Virus record (IMG/VR): IMGVR_UViG_3300007541_000287
Location: 1-21,100 of that record
Reading direction: 5' to 3' (one strand)
Source of the DNA: a virus
Length of the DNA stretch: 21,100 nt
The notes below the pieces were generated by a model. That model ran no database searches. It was not told the DNA's origin and saw only the letters and a program-made list of their open reading frames with translations. Positions 14,418-21,100 of this stretch are shown one piece after another (within the stretch, counting starts at the first letter, position 1; every line of letters starts with the position of its first letter). The position numbers and the translations under genes were made by a program.

Positions 14418-14800
14418 GTAACTTTGATGATAAACTAACAAAAGTTTTAGATATTGAACCTGTCGAATACACATCAAACAATGAAGTAATTGAAGTACAA
14501 GACACAATTGAAGATGATGCTGAATACGCTCGACAAAATTTACGCAACCTTATCGATAAAGGTAATGATGCTGCCGATCATATCATATCAGTAGCAAAAC
14601 AATCAGACCATCCTAGAGCATTTGAGGTTGCAGCAGGTATGCTAAAAAATCTTGCAGACATGAACAAAGATTTGTTAGAAATTCAGAAAAGAAAACAAGA
14701 CTTACAACCAAAAATTACCCAGCAAAATATAACCGTAGATAAAGCTGTATTCGTAGGTACAGCGGCAGACCTATTGAAACAATTAAAAGAAATTAAATAA
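14414..14800 (+). CDS. gp16: Terminase small subunit gp16
   Basis: This encodes 128 residues, shorter than T4 gp16 (164), and overlaps gp15 by 4 bases. An acidic N-terminal part is followed by the helical core (DDAEYARQNLRNLIDKGNDA, then AADHIISVAKQSDHPRAFEV, residues about 35-75) and a second helix NMNKDLLEIQKRKQ-like region (LADMNKDLLEIQKRKQDL). The C-terminus ends in DLLKQLKEIK. Small terminases recognise the DNA and stimulate gp17 ATPase while assembling as oligomeric rings. The identification rests on the core helices and on position directly before gp17. Confidence 0.9.
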   Translation: MSNFDDKLTKVLDIEPVEYTSNNEVIEVQDTIEDDAEYARQNLRNLIDKGNDAADHIISVAKQSDHPRAFEVAAGMLKNLADMNKDLLEIQKRKQDLQPKITQQNITVDKAVFVGTAADLLKQLKEIK

Positions 14801-14801
14801 T

Positions 14802-16433
14802 ATGTCTGAAGGTGGTTATCTTGGTAATGAACGCTTAAAAAGAGTAGGCGTTGAAATATCTTTCACTGAAGAACAAACGAAAGAATTTATTCGTTGTTCT
14901 CAGGACCCCGTTTATTTCATAAAAACGTATGTCAGAATTGTACATGTCGATAAAGGACTTGTACCATTTGATATGTGGTCATTTCAAGAAGAAATGGTCA
15001 AAGATTTCCATGAGAATCGATTCTCAATATGTAAGATGCCTCGACAGGTTGGTAAAACAACCACCACAGTTGGTTATATGTTGTGGTGTGCGTTGTTTAA
15101 CCCAGACTACACAATTGGTATTCTTGCAAACAAAGGCCAATTAGCACAAGAAATTTTATCACGGCTTCAAAAGGCATACGAGTATCTTCCTATTTGGTTG
15201 CAACAAGGCATCATTGTTTGGAACAAAAGGAACATTGAACTTGAAAACGGTTCAAAGATATATGCGTATGCAACATCAGCTGCAGGTGTCCGAGGTGGTA
15301 CATACAACCTAATCTTCTTAGACGAATTTGCGTTTGTGCCTCACAACATGGCAGTTGAATTTTTTACATCAACTTATCCTGTTATTTCTTCAGGTCAAAC
15401 TTCAAAAGTAATTATCGTTTCGACACCTAATGGTTTAAACCTGTTCTACAAAATGTGGACAGATGCCATCGAAAAACGCAGTCTCTATAAGCCAATTGAA
15501 GTTCACTGGTCTATGGTTCCAGGTAGAGATCAAAGATGGAAAGAAGAAACGATTCGCAATACATCAGAAGAACAGTTTCGACAAGAGTTTGAAACTGAGT
15601 TCATTGGCTCTGCGGCAACTCTCATTTCTGGTTCTAAACTAAGGTCATTGTCTTTCCATGACCCACTTCTCACTGAAGATGATGGTAACATTTTTGTCTA
15701 CGAACAACCTAAGCAAGGAAGACTATACATAGCAACCGTAGACTGTTCAGAAGGCGTTGGGTTAGATTATCACACCATCAATGTGATTGATGTGACGGAA
15801 CAACCCTATAAACAAGTTGCTAAATACAGGAACAACAAGTTACCTTTACTATTTTTACCAACAATAATCTACTCTTTATGCACAAGGTATAATGAGGCTT
15901 TCGTTTTGATTGAAACAAATAACGTTGGCCAACAAGTAGTAGATATTTTACACTATGATTTGGAGTATGAAAATGTTTATAAAATTGACCATCATCACAT
16001 CAAAGGTCAGACCATTTCAGGTGGGTTTAAAAGAGCCTCCAATTTTGGTATTAAAACAACTAAGACCGTCAAAAAGATCGGTTGTGCAAACCTAAAAACA
16101 TTAATCGAATCTGATAAGTTACTCATCAACGATTTCGACACCATAGCAGAGCTAAATACCTTTGTTCGTGTGAGAGATTCTTATGCTGCTGAAGAAGGCA
16201 ATAACGATGATATTGTTATGGGATTAGTACTGTTTGCATGGTTAACTGCACAGAGTTACTTTAAAGATTCCACCAATATTGACATTCGTAAAGTTCTCCT
16301 ACAAGAAAATAACTTGTATGCCGAAGAAGATTTGACTCCTGTTGGTATTATTGATGATGGAAGAAAAGAAGAAATCACCGTAGATTCCGGTGATGTTTGG
16401 ACTGAAAGAGGGTATATATCCTCAACTTTCTAA
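14802..16433 (+). CDS. gp17: Terminase large subunit gp17
   Basis: This encodes 543 residues (T4: 610), starting one base after gp16. The ATPase half contains Walker A PRQVGKTTT (80-88, Lys85), Walker B NLIFLDEFAF (169-178, Asp174 and catalytic Glu175) and coupling motif VSTPNG (206-211). The nuclease half has the RNase H-fold acidic residues: Asp314 in ATVDCSEG, Glu371 in VLIETNN, and Asp469/Asp470 in NNDDIVMGLV. All key residues are present, so the enzyme should be active. It cuts concatemeric DNA and pumps it through the portal into the prohead. The N-terminus is shorter than in T4, which accounts for most of the length difference. Confidence 0.97.
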   Translation: MSEGGYLGNERLKRVGVEISFTEEQTKEFIRCSQDPVYFIKTYVRIVHVDKGLVPFDMWSFQEEMVKDFHENRFSICKMPRQVGKTTTTVGYMLWCALFNPDYTIGILANKGQLAQEILSRLQKAYEYLPIWLQQGIIVWNKRNIELENGSKIYAYATSAAGVRGGTYNLIFLDEFAFVPHNMAVEFFTSTYPVISSGQTSKVIIVSTPNGLNLFYKMWTDAIEKRSLYKPIEVHWSMVPGRDQRWKEETIRNTSEEQFRQEFETEFIGSAATLISGSKLRSLSFHDPLLTEDDGNIFVYEQPKQGRLYIATVDCSEGVGLDYHTINVIDVTEQPYKQVAKYRNNKLPLLFLPTIIYSLCTRYNEAFVLIETNNVGQQVVDILHYDLEYENVYKIDHHHIKGQTISGGFKRASNFGIKTTKTVKKIGCANLKTLIESDKLLINDFDTIAELNTFVRVRDSYAAEEGNNDDIVMGLVLFAWLTAQSYFKDSTNIDIRKVLLQENNLYAEEDLTPVGIIDDGRKEEITVDSGDVWTERGYISSTF

Positions 16434-16437
16434 AAAA

Positions 16438-16445
16438 CTAAATAG
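16438..16445 (+). promoter_or_regulatory. CTAAATAG, possible late promoter before gp18
   Basis: It lies 5 bases after the gp17 stop and 41 bases before the gp18 start, in the longest gap of the morphogenesis block. A start about seven bases downstream would leave a 35-base leader containing a strong SD. The same octamer precedes gp19 and the gene after gp20. Confidence 0.5.
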
Positions 16446-16474
16446 ACAATAAAACGAAATTGACCCGATAACAA

Positions 16475-16480
16475 AAGGAG
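16475..16480 (+). promoter_or_regulatory. Strong ribosome binding site AAGGAG for gp18
   Basis: It is placed 6 bases before the gp18 ATG and fits the high expression expected of the sheath protein. Confidence 0.75.
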
Positions 16481-16486
16481 AAATCC

Positions 16487-18403
16487 ATGGCATTTCAGCT
16501 CTCACCTGGAGTTAATGTATCAGAGATCGATCTGACTACAATAGTTCCATCAGTCGCCACCTCAATTGGCGCTTTTGCCGGACCTTTTGCATGGGGACCT
16601 GCCAATGAAGTTGTTACCATTTCTGATGAAGTTAGACTTGCAGAAAGATTTGGTAAACCTGATAGTACAAATTATGAATACTGGTTCTCAGCTGCAAATT
16701 TCTTGGCATATTCCAATAGCCTAAGAGTGGTTCGTGCTGCAAATACGACTTCAACACTCAATGCTACTGCGAATGGAACAGGCGTACTTATTGAAAATGA
16801 AGACGACTATACAAATAACCACGAAACAGCTTCAAACTCAGCATACGGAGTTTTCGCTGCAAGATTCCCAGGCGCACTAGGTAATTCTATTCGAATTTCT
16901 ATTTGCCCATCTTCAAACGCTTTTTCATCTAATGTCACAGCACAAGTATCTGGAGCCACAGCAAATGCTGCAACTGCCGGTGATACCGCAGTTAATTTAA
17001 ATGCAAACGTATCTTCAGTACTACAAAGTGGTGACTTAGTTTCATTTGACGGAACAAATTACATTCGTGTTGTTTCTGTCAATGATAACGAATATCCTTT
17101 GGCCAACATTACTTTGGCTTCTGCTCTTACATCGACAGTTGCTAATAACACTTCAGTTCTTCGTAAATGGCAATATGCAGATAATTTTGGAGTTGCTCCA
17201 AGTACTTCTGACTATGTTTCTACAAGAACAGGTTCCAATGACGAACTCCACGTTATTGTAATTGACGAAGACGGTAAATTTACAGGAACAGCCAACACAG
17301 TTGTTGAGAGATATGCTTTTGTTTCTAAAGCAAGTGATGCAACATCCGGTGACGGTTCTTCAAACTACTACAAAAATGTAATTAATAACCAGTCACGATA
17401 TATTTGGTGGATGAAGCACGTTGATGGCGGTTCAAATTGGGGCAATACTGCTTCAGGTACCGCATTTACAGCAGGTGCAACACCAGTTTATGCTTCATTT
17501 ACCGCAGGTGCAGATGGCACGATAACTTCTGCCGACATTGTTAATGCTTATAACCAAGTTGCTAACCCAGACTCTATTGATGTTTCATTGATTGTTTCTG
17601 GCCCAGCAGACTCTACTGTTGCAGGTCATCTGGTTAGTAACATCGTTGAAGTTCGCAAAGACTGTGTAGTGTTTCTTTCACCAGAAAAAGCAGATGTTGT
17701 TAACAACTCTGGTAGCGAAGCAACAGCTGTTATTGCTTACAGAGATGGTCTAACAAGTTCTTCTTACGCAGTTATGGATTGCGGATGGAAATACCAGTTC
17801 GACAGATACAACAATACATACCGTTGGGTGCCACTCAATGGTGACATTGCCGGTCTCTGTGCTAGAACAGACTTAGAAAGAGATCCTTGGTTCTCACCAG
17901 GTGGTTTGAATAGAGGTATCATTAAGAATGTTATTAAACTTGCTTGGAACCCAACAAAGGCAGAAAGAGATGATCTTTATGTTAAGGGTGTCAACCCAGT
18001 GGTTACATTCCAAGGCGAAGGAACAATTCTGTTTGGCGACAAAACCATGTTGAGTAAGCCATCTGTTTTTGACCGAATCAATGTTCGTAGATTGTTCATT
18101 GTCCTTGAAAAGGCAATCTCTCGTGCTTCACGCTCTTCGTTGTTTGAGTTTAATGACCAATTCACAAGAGCTCAGTTTGTTGCATTAGTAGAACCATACC
18201 TCCGTGATGTACAAGGTCGCCGAGGCATTACTGACTTCCGTGTTGTTTGTGATGAATCAAATAACACGGCCGATGTAATTGACCGAAACGAATTTGTGGG
18301 AGACATTTACATCAAACCTGCACGATCAATCAACTTCATTCAACTCAACTTTGTTGCAGTTCGAACAGGCGTTTCGTTTGAAGAGATTGTAGGACGATTC
18401 TAA
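16487..18403 (+). CDS. gp18: Tail sheath protein gp18
   Basis: This encodes 638 residues (T4: 659). It has the family start FQLSPGVNVSEIDLTTIVPS with ATSIGAFAGPFAWGP (25-39) and the strongly conserved C-terminal domain (LWNPTKAERDDLY-like AWNPTKAERDDLYVKGVNPV; RINVRRLFIVLEKAISRASR; FEFNDQFTRAQFVALVEPYL; terminal VSFEEIVGRF). The middle (about 90-400) is Ser/Thr/Ala-rich and variable, corresponding to the surface-exposed protruding part in T4. Subunits form the contractile cylinder around the gp19 tube and drive tube penetration. Strong SD and a candidate promoter precede it; the stop TAA lies inside a further CTAAATAG motif. Confidence 0.97.
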   Translation: MAFQLSPGVNVSEIDLTTIVPSVATSIGAFAGPFAWGPANEVVTISDEVRLAERFGKPDSTNYEYWFSAANFLAYSNSLRVVRAANTTSTLNATANGTGVLIENEDDYTNNHETASNSAYGVFAARFPGALGNSIRISICPSSNAFSSNVTAQVSGATANAATAGDTAVNLNANVSSVLQSGDLVSFDGTNYIRVVSVNDNEYPLANITLASALTSTVANNTSVLRKWQYADNFGVAPSTSDYVSTRTGSNDELHVIVIDEDGKFTGTANTVVERYAFVSKASDATSGDGSSNYYKNVINNQSRYIWWMKHVDGGSNWGNTASGTAFTAGATPVYASFTAGADGTITSADIVNAYNQVANPDSIDVSLIVSGPADSTVAGHLVSNIVEVRKDCVVFLSPEKADVVNNSGSEATAVIAYRDGLTSSSYAVMDCGWKYQFDRYNNTYRWVPLNGDIAGLCARTDLERDPWFSPGGLNRGIIKNVIKLAWNPTKAERDDLYVKGVNPVVTFQGEGTILFGDKTMLSKPSVFDRINVRRLFIVLEKAISRASRSSLFEFNDQFTRAQFVALVEPYLRDVQGRRGITDFRVVCDESNNTADVIDRNEFVGDIYIKPARSINFIQLNFVAVRTGVSFEEIVGRF

Positions 18404-18407
18404 ATAG
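18400..18407 (+). promoter_or_regulatory. CTAAATAG, possible late promoter before gp19
   Basis: It contains the gp18 stop codon. Predicted initiation near 18413 would coincide with the CAGGAG ribosome site, giving a very short leader. Confidence 0.45.
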
Positions 18408-18412
18408 AGAAA

Positions 18413-18418
18413 CAGGAG
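18413..18418 (+). promoter_or_regulatory. Ribosome binding site CAGGAG for gp19
   Basis: It is 7 bases upstream of the gp19 ATG. It is a strong SD, as expected for an abundant tube subunit. Confidence 0.7.
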
Positions 18419-18425
18419 AAAATAA

Positions 18426-18971
18426 ATGGCATTCAATGTAAACGAATTTAGAAGCCAGATGACGGGTGACGGTGCTCGCCCAAATCTATTTGAGGTTTCT
18501 ATGCCGTTTCCTGGTTTCTCTGCGCCAGGAAACGCACAAACAAAACTTACATTTATGTGTAAAACTGCACAATTGCCAGGCGCTACGCTTGGTGTTGTGC
18601 CAGTGCAATACTTTGGTCGTGAACTGAAATTTGTAGGTAACAGAACTTTTGCTGACTGGACAATTACTGTCATTAATGACGAAGACTTCTCGGTGCGTAA
18701 TGCATTTGAACGATGGATGAATGGTATCAATTCACATTCACTCAATGTTCGTAATCCATTAGCTCTTGCACCAGGAGGTTACACAGTTGACGGTGATGTT
18801 CGCCAATTCAGCAAACAAGGTGATACAATCAAGAGATACAAATTTATTGGTTTATTCCCAACAGATGTAACTCCAATTGATGTTGATTGGGGTGCTAACG
18901 ATACCATTGAAGAGTTCTCGGTAACTCTTTCATATCAATGGTGGGAATCAGTAGAAGACGGTGTAGTGTAG
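18426..18971 (+). CDS. gp19: Tail tube protein gp19
   Basis: This encodes 181 residues (T4: 163). The N-terminal NEFRSQMTGDGARPNLFEVS (6-25), the KTAQLPGATLGVVPVQYFGR segment, NRTFADWTITVINDEDF, and the C-terminal VTLSYQWWE are characteristic. Hexameric rings of this protein stack to form the inner tail tube that carries DNA and terminates at the baseplate. It follows gp18 directly, with its own SD, and is followed at once by an intrinsic terminator, so the sheath-tube pair probably ends a transcript. Confidence 0.95.
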   Translation: MAFNVNEFRSQMTGDGARPNLFEVSMPFPGFSAPGNAQTKLTFMCKTAQLPGATLGVVPVQYFGRELKFVGNRTFADWTITVINDEDFSVRNAFERWMNGINSHSLNVRNPLALAPGGYTVDGDVRQFSKQGDTIKRYKFIGLFPTDVTPIDVDWGANDTIEEFSVTLSYQWWESVEDGVV

Positions 18972-19003
18972 AGATAGAGGGATTTTCCCTCTATCTATTT
19001 TTT
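18972..19003 (+). terminator. Intrinsic terminator after gp19
   Basis: AGATAGAGGGA (18972-18982) pairs perfectly with TCCCTCTATCT (18986-18996), an 11-bp stem with a 3-base TTT loop, or five bases if the inner A-T opens. The T-rich tract TATTTTTT runs to 19003. The stem begins one base after the gp19 stop. The structure is unlikely by chance and is the only clear terminator in the window. Confidence 0.9.
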
Positions 19004-19017
19004 AGAATGGATATCTA

Positions 19018-20679
19018 ATGGCAATTAAGCTCTTCGGCTTTACTTTCGGTCAAAAGGACATTGCTCAGAAACAAAACCCTGAGCAGCCTTCCTTTACTCT
19101 TCCGACTGAAGCAATGGATGACGGCGCAGTTACCGTCACTCAAAACGCTTATTACGGAACATATATTGATTTAGAGGGTGCAGTTCGCAACGAACTGGAA
19201 CTCATCACACGCTATCGTGAAATGGCAAACCATCCAGAATTGGAAATGGCCATTGATGATATTGTTAATGAAGCAATTACCCACGATGTAACTGGTAGAA
19301 CAGTTGACATTGTTACTGACAAATTAAAAGCGCCAGCATCTGTTAAAAATAAAATACATGAAGAATTTGAAAATGTTCTTCATATGTTAAACTTTGGCAA
19401 TTTAGCTGATGACCTATTCAAAAGGTGGTACATAGATGGTAGAATCTATTACCACGTGCTTGTCGATGAAAAGAATCCAAAAGAAGGGATTCAAGAACTT
19501 CGTTATATTGATCCAAGAAAAATTCGTAAAGTACGAGAGATCAAAAAAGACAAAGACCCAAAAACTGGTGCAGACATAATCAAATCAATTGCAGAGTACT
19601 ACGTCTATTCAGACAAAGGTACAACCACTCAAACATATGGAGCATCAGTTAACTCTGGCCTAAGAATTGCTATAGATTCTATTATCAATGTCAATTCTGG
19701 TTTGATGGATGCAAAGAATACTTTTGTTATCTCATATCTTCACAAGGCAATTAAACCACTCAATCAGTTACGAATGATTGAAGATGCCGTTGTGATTTAT
19801 CGTTTATCACGAGCACCAGAACGTAGAATCTTTTACATTGATGTTGGTAATTTACCAAGAGGTAAAGCTGAACAATATCTAAAAGATATTATGATTAAGT
19901 ATCGTAACAAGATGGTTTACGATGCTAACACAGGTGAGTTGCGTGACGATAGGAAACATATGTCGATGCTTGAAGACTTCTGGTTACCTCGCCGTGAAGG
20001 TGGTAAAGGTACAGAAATCACAACTCTGCCTGCCGGTCAAAACCTTGGTGAGTTGGAAGATGTTAAGTATTTTAGACAGAAACTTTTACAATCGCTAAAT
20101 GTGCCAATTGGCCGTTTAGAACCACAACAAGGTGGTATGATTGGTCTTGGTAGAACAACAGAGGTCACAAGAGATGAAGTTAAGTTTTTAAAATTCATCA
20201 TTCGTCTTCGTAATAAATTTTCACAAATTTTTGACCATGCACTTCGAATTCAATGTGTCTTAAAAGGCATTTGCACTTCAGAAGAATGGGAAATTTTTAA
20301 AGATCAAATTTATTATGACTATAAAAAAGATAATAACTTTACTGAACTCAGAGATGCTGAACTTCTAACATCTAGGTTACAAACATTGGCAACGGTTGAC
20401 CCATTTGTTGGTCGTTATTATTCAGCTGAGTGGGTGCGTAAAAATGTACTTCAACAAACCGATGAAGACATTAAAGAAATTAATAAACAGATAGAAAAAG
20501 AACAAGATTCTGGTATTGGCGGCCCAATGATGCAACAACAAGGCGACCAACAAGAACAAGTAGACCCAGAACAGTACCCACCAGAAGACAATACAGCAGA
20601 TGATGCTTCTACAGAATCAAAGACACCACAACTCGATAGTGATGTAGAACGGTATTCATCTCTACTAAATAGGCGTTAA
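19018..20679 (+). CDS. gp20: Portal vertex protein gp20
   Basis: This encodes 553 residues (T4: 524). The start at 19018 follows the terminator by 14 bases, with only a weak upstream GGAT. Family features include the early MDDGAVTVTQNAYYGTYIDL, ELELITRYREMANHPELEMA then IDDIVNEAI, RRIFYIDVGNLPRGKAEQYL, and the ALxCE-like region DVKYFRQKLLQSLNVPIGRL followed by the long helical stem. Twelve subunits form the unique vertex through which gp17 packages DNA and on which prohead assembly starts. The last 60 residues are Gln/Asp/Glu-rich and low in hydrophobics, so probably disordered. A CTAAATAG motif lies inside its 3' end. Confidence 0.97.
   Translation: MAIKLFGFTFGQKDIAQKQNPEQPSFTLPTEAMDDGAVTVTQNAYYGTYIDLEGAVRNELELITRYREMANHPELEMAIDDIVNEAITHDVTGRTVDIVTDKLKAPASVKNKIHEEFENVLHMLNFGNLADDLFKRWYIDGRIYYHVLVDEKNPKEGIQELRYIDPRKIRKVREIKKDKDPKTGADIIKSIAEYYVYSDKGTTTQTYGASVNSGLRIAIDSIINVNSGLMDAKNTFVISYLHKAIKPLNQLRMIEDAVVIYRLSRAPERRIFYIDVGNLPRGKAEQYLKDIMIKYRNKMVYDANTGELRDDRKHMSMLEDFWLPRREGGKGTEITTLPAGQNLGELEDVKYFRQKLLQSLNVPIGRLEPQQGGMIGLGRTTEVTRDEVKFLKFIIRLRNKFSQIFDHALRIQCVLKGICTSEEWEIFKDQIYYDYKKDNNFTELRDAELLTSRLQTLATVDPFVGRYYSAEWVRKNVLQQTDEDIKEINKQIEKEQDSGIGGPMMQQQGDQQEQVDPEQYPPEDNTADDASTESKTPQLDSDVERYSSLLNRR
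20665..20672 (+). promoter_or_regulatory. CTAAATAG, possible late promoter before prohead-core gene
   Basis: It overlaps the end of gp20. Predicted initiation near 20678 coincides with the AAAGGAG ribosome site, the same geometry as at gp18-gp19. Confidence 0.45.
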
Positions 20680-20684
20680 AGGAG
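20678..20684 (+). promoter_or_regulatory. Strong ribosome binding site AAAGGAG
   Basis: It overlaps the gp20 stop codon and lies 6 bases before the ATG at 20691, fixing that start. Confidence 0.75.
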
Positions 20685-20690
20685 ATTTAA

Positions 20691-21100
20691 ATGGACACTC
20701 AAAAATTTATTCAACAAGTTGCGTCAGGTGAAGCATCTGCTGCTAAAGACGCACTTGCAGACCTTCTTTCAAGTCGTGCCTTTGAAGCACTTGATATGAA
20801 GAAGCAAGAAATTGCAACCACACTTTACAGTAACGGTGAAGATATTGAAGTACAAGATACTGCCGATACTGAAATTGAAGAAGACGACCTTCTTACACAA
20901 GAAGAATTTGATGCACTCCCAGAAGAAGACCAAAAACTCTTTGAAGAAGTAGAACAACTTGATGAGATTGGTGATACACCTGCTGGTAAAGCTGCTTTAG
21001 GTAAATATGTTAAGAAGCGTGTCAAACAACTTCCAGCTATTGAAGTTAATTATCAGATGGCACCAGATGAAGGTGGTCCTTTCGGTGCTAAAAGAATCAA
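20691..21100 (+). CDS. Probable prohead-core-region protein (gp67-like position), 3'-truncated
   Basis: 136 codons are visible before the window ends. The start is fixed by AAAGGAG. An N-terminal helix (MDTQKFIQQVASGEASAAKD) leads into SRAFEALDMKKQEIATTLY (about 29-47), a motif I associate with small prohead-region proteins of marine T4-like phages. An acidic stretch (residues about 58-87, many Glu/Asp) and LDEIGDTPAGKAALGKYVKK (about 89-108) follow; the latter resembles the LGKYVKKA motif common in such proteins. T4 codes gp67 and gp68, minor prohead core proteins, just after gp20, which supports the role. Similarity to T4 gp67 itself is not evident by eye, and the protein is already longer than T4 gp67 (80 residues). 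The name therefore rests mainly on position. Confidence 0.6.
   Translation, partial: MDTQKFIQQVASGEASAAKDALADLLSSRAFEALDMKKQEIATTLYSNGEDIEVQDTADTEIEEDDLLTQEEFDALPEEDQKLFEEVEQLDEIGDTPAGKAALGKYVKKRVKQLPAIEVNYQMAPDEGGPFGAKRI

Noticed and set aside
18981-18990. Possible promoter inside the terminator region for gp20
   Set aside because: GATTTTCCCT has no resemblance to TATAAATA/CTAAATA or to a -10/-35 pair, and it is fully explained by the hairpin.

Overview
The window is a continuous stretch of late structural genes from a T4-like (myovirus-type) bacteriophage. All genes lie on the + strand and are packed with overlaps or gaps of a few bases. The anchor is an ordered T4 morphogenesis block: neck proteins gp13, gp14 and gp15, terminase gp16 and gp17, sheath gp18, tube gp19, portal gp20, then the start of a prohead-core-region gene. 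AT-rich composition, tail-fibre modules typical of marine T4-like phages (ANxAF heptads, 'YDLGSPTRRW', 'GRGGTGAT', Gly-rich domains) and compact spacing suggest a marine phage related to cyanophages or pelagiphages. The host cannot be read from the window.

Region 1 (1-11514) is an unusually large set of tail-fibre and adhesin genes. It holds a fibre gene cut by the left edge, a small coiled-coil protein, a second fibre protein, a 70-residue stand-alone beta module, a short MSTLK-type protein, a small XkdW-like protein with an acidic tail, four consecutive C1q-like beta-sandwich proteins (3863-6064), a Phe/Ala-heptad shaft protein, and three paralogous proteins with large polyglycine C-terminal domains (6846-8807, 9186-10448, 10453-11514). 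A conserved small acidic protein of unknown function (8819-9184) lies among the last three. Modules are reused between genes, and several are near identical at DNA level, which points to duplication and recombination. The likely overall role is the distal, host-recognising part of the virion.

Region 2 (11537-21100) builds the rest of the particle. gp13 and gp14 form the neck, gp15 caps the tail, gp16 and gp17 package DNA, gp18 and gp19 form the contractile tail, gp20 is the portal, and the last, truncated gene occupies the gp67/prohead-core position. An 11-bp-stem intrinsic terminator separates gp19 from gp20. Short CTAAATA/ATAAATA motifs resembling T4-type late promoters precede several genes. 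There are no intergenic stretches over about 50 bases, no tRNAs, no integrase, no insertion sequence and no CRISPR array.

The points of most interest are the multi-adhesin locus, with an invariant 12-nt seam ending each C1q-like gene, the mosaic glycine-rich paralogues, and apparently homologous beta-rich insertions in adjacent neck proteins gp14 and gp15.
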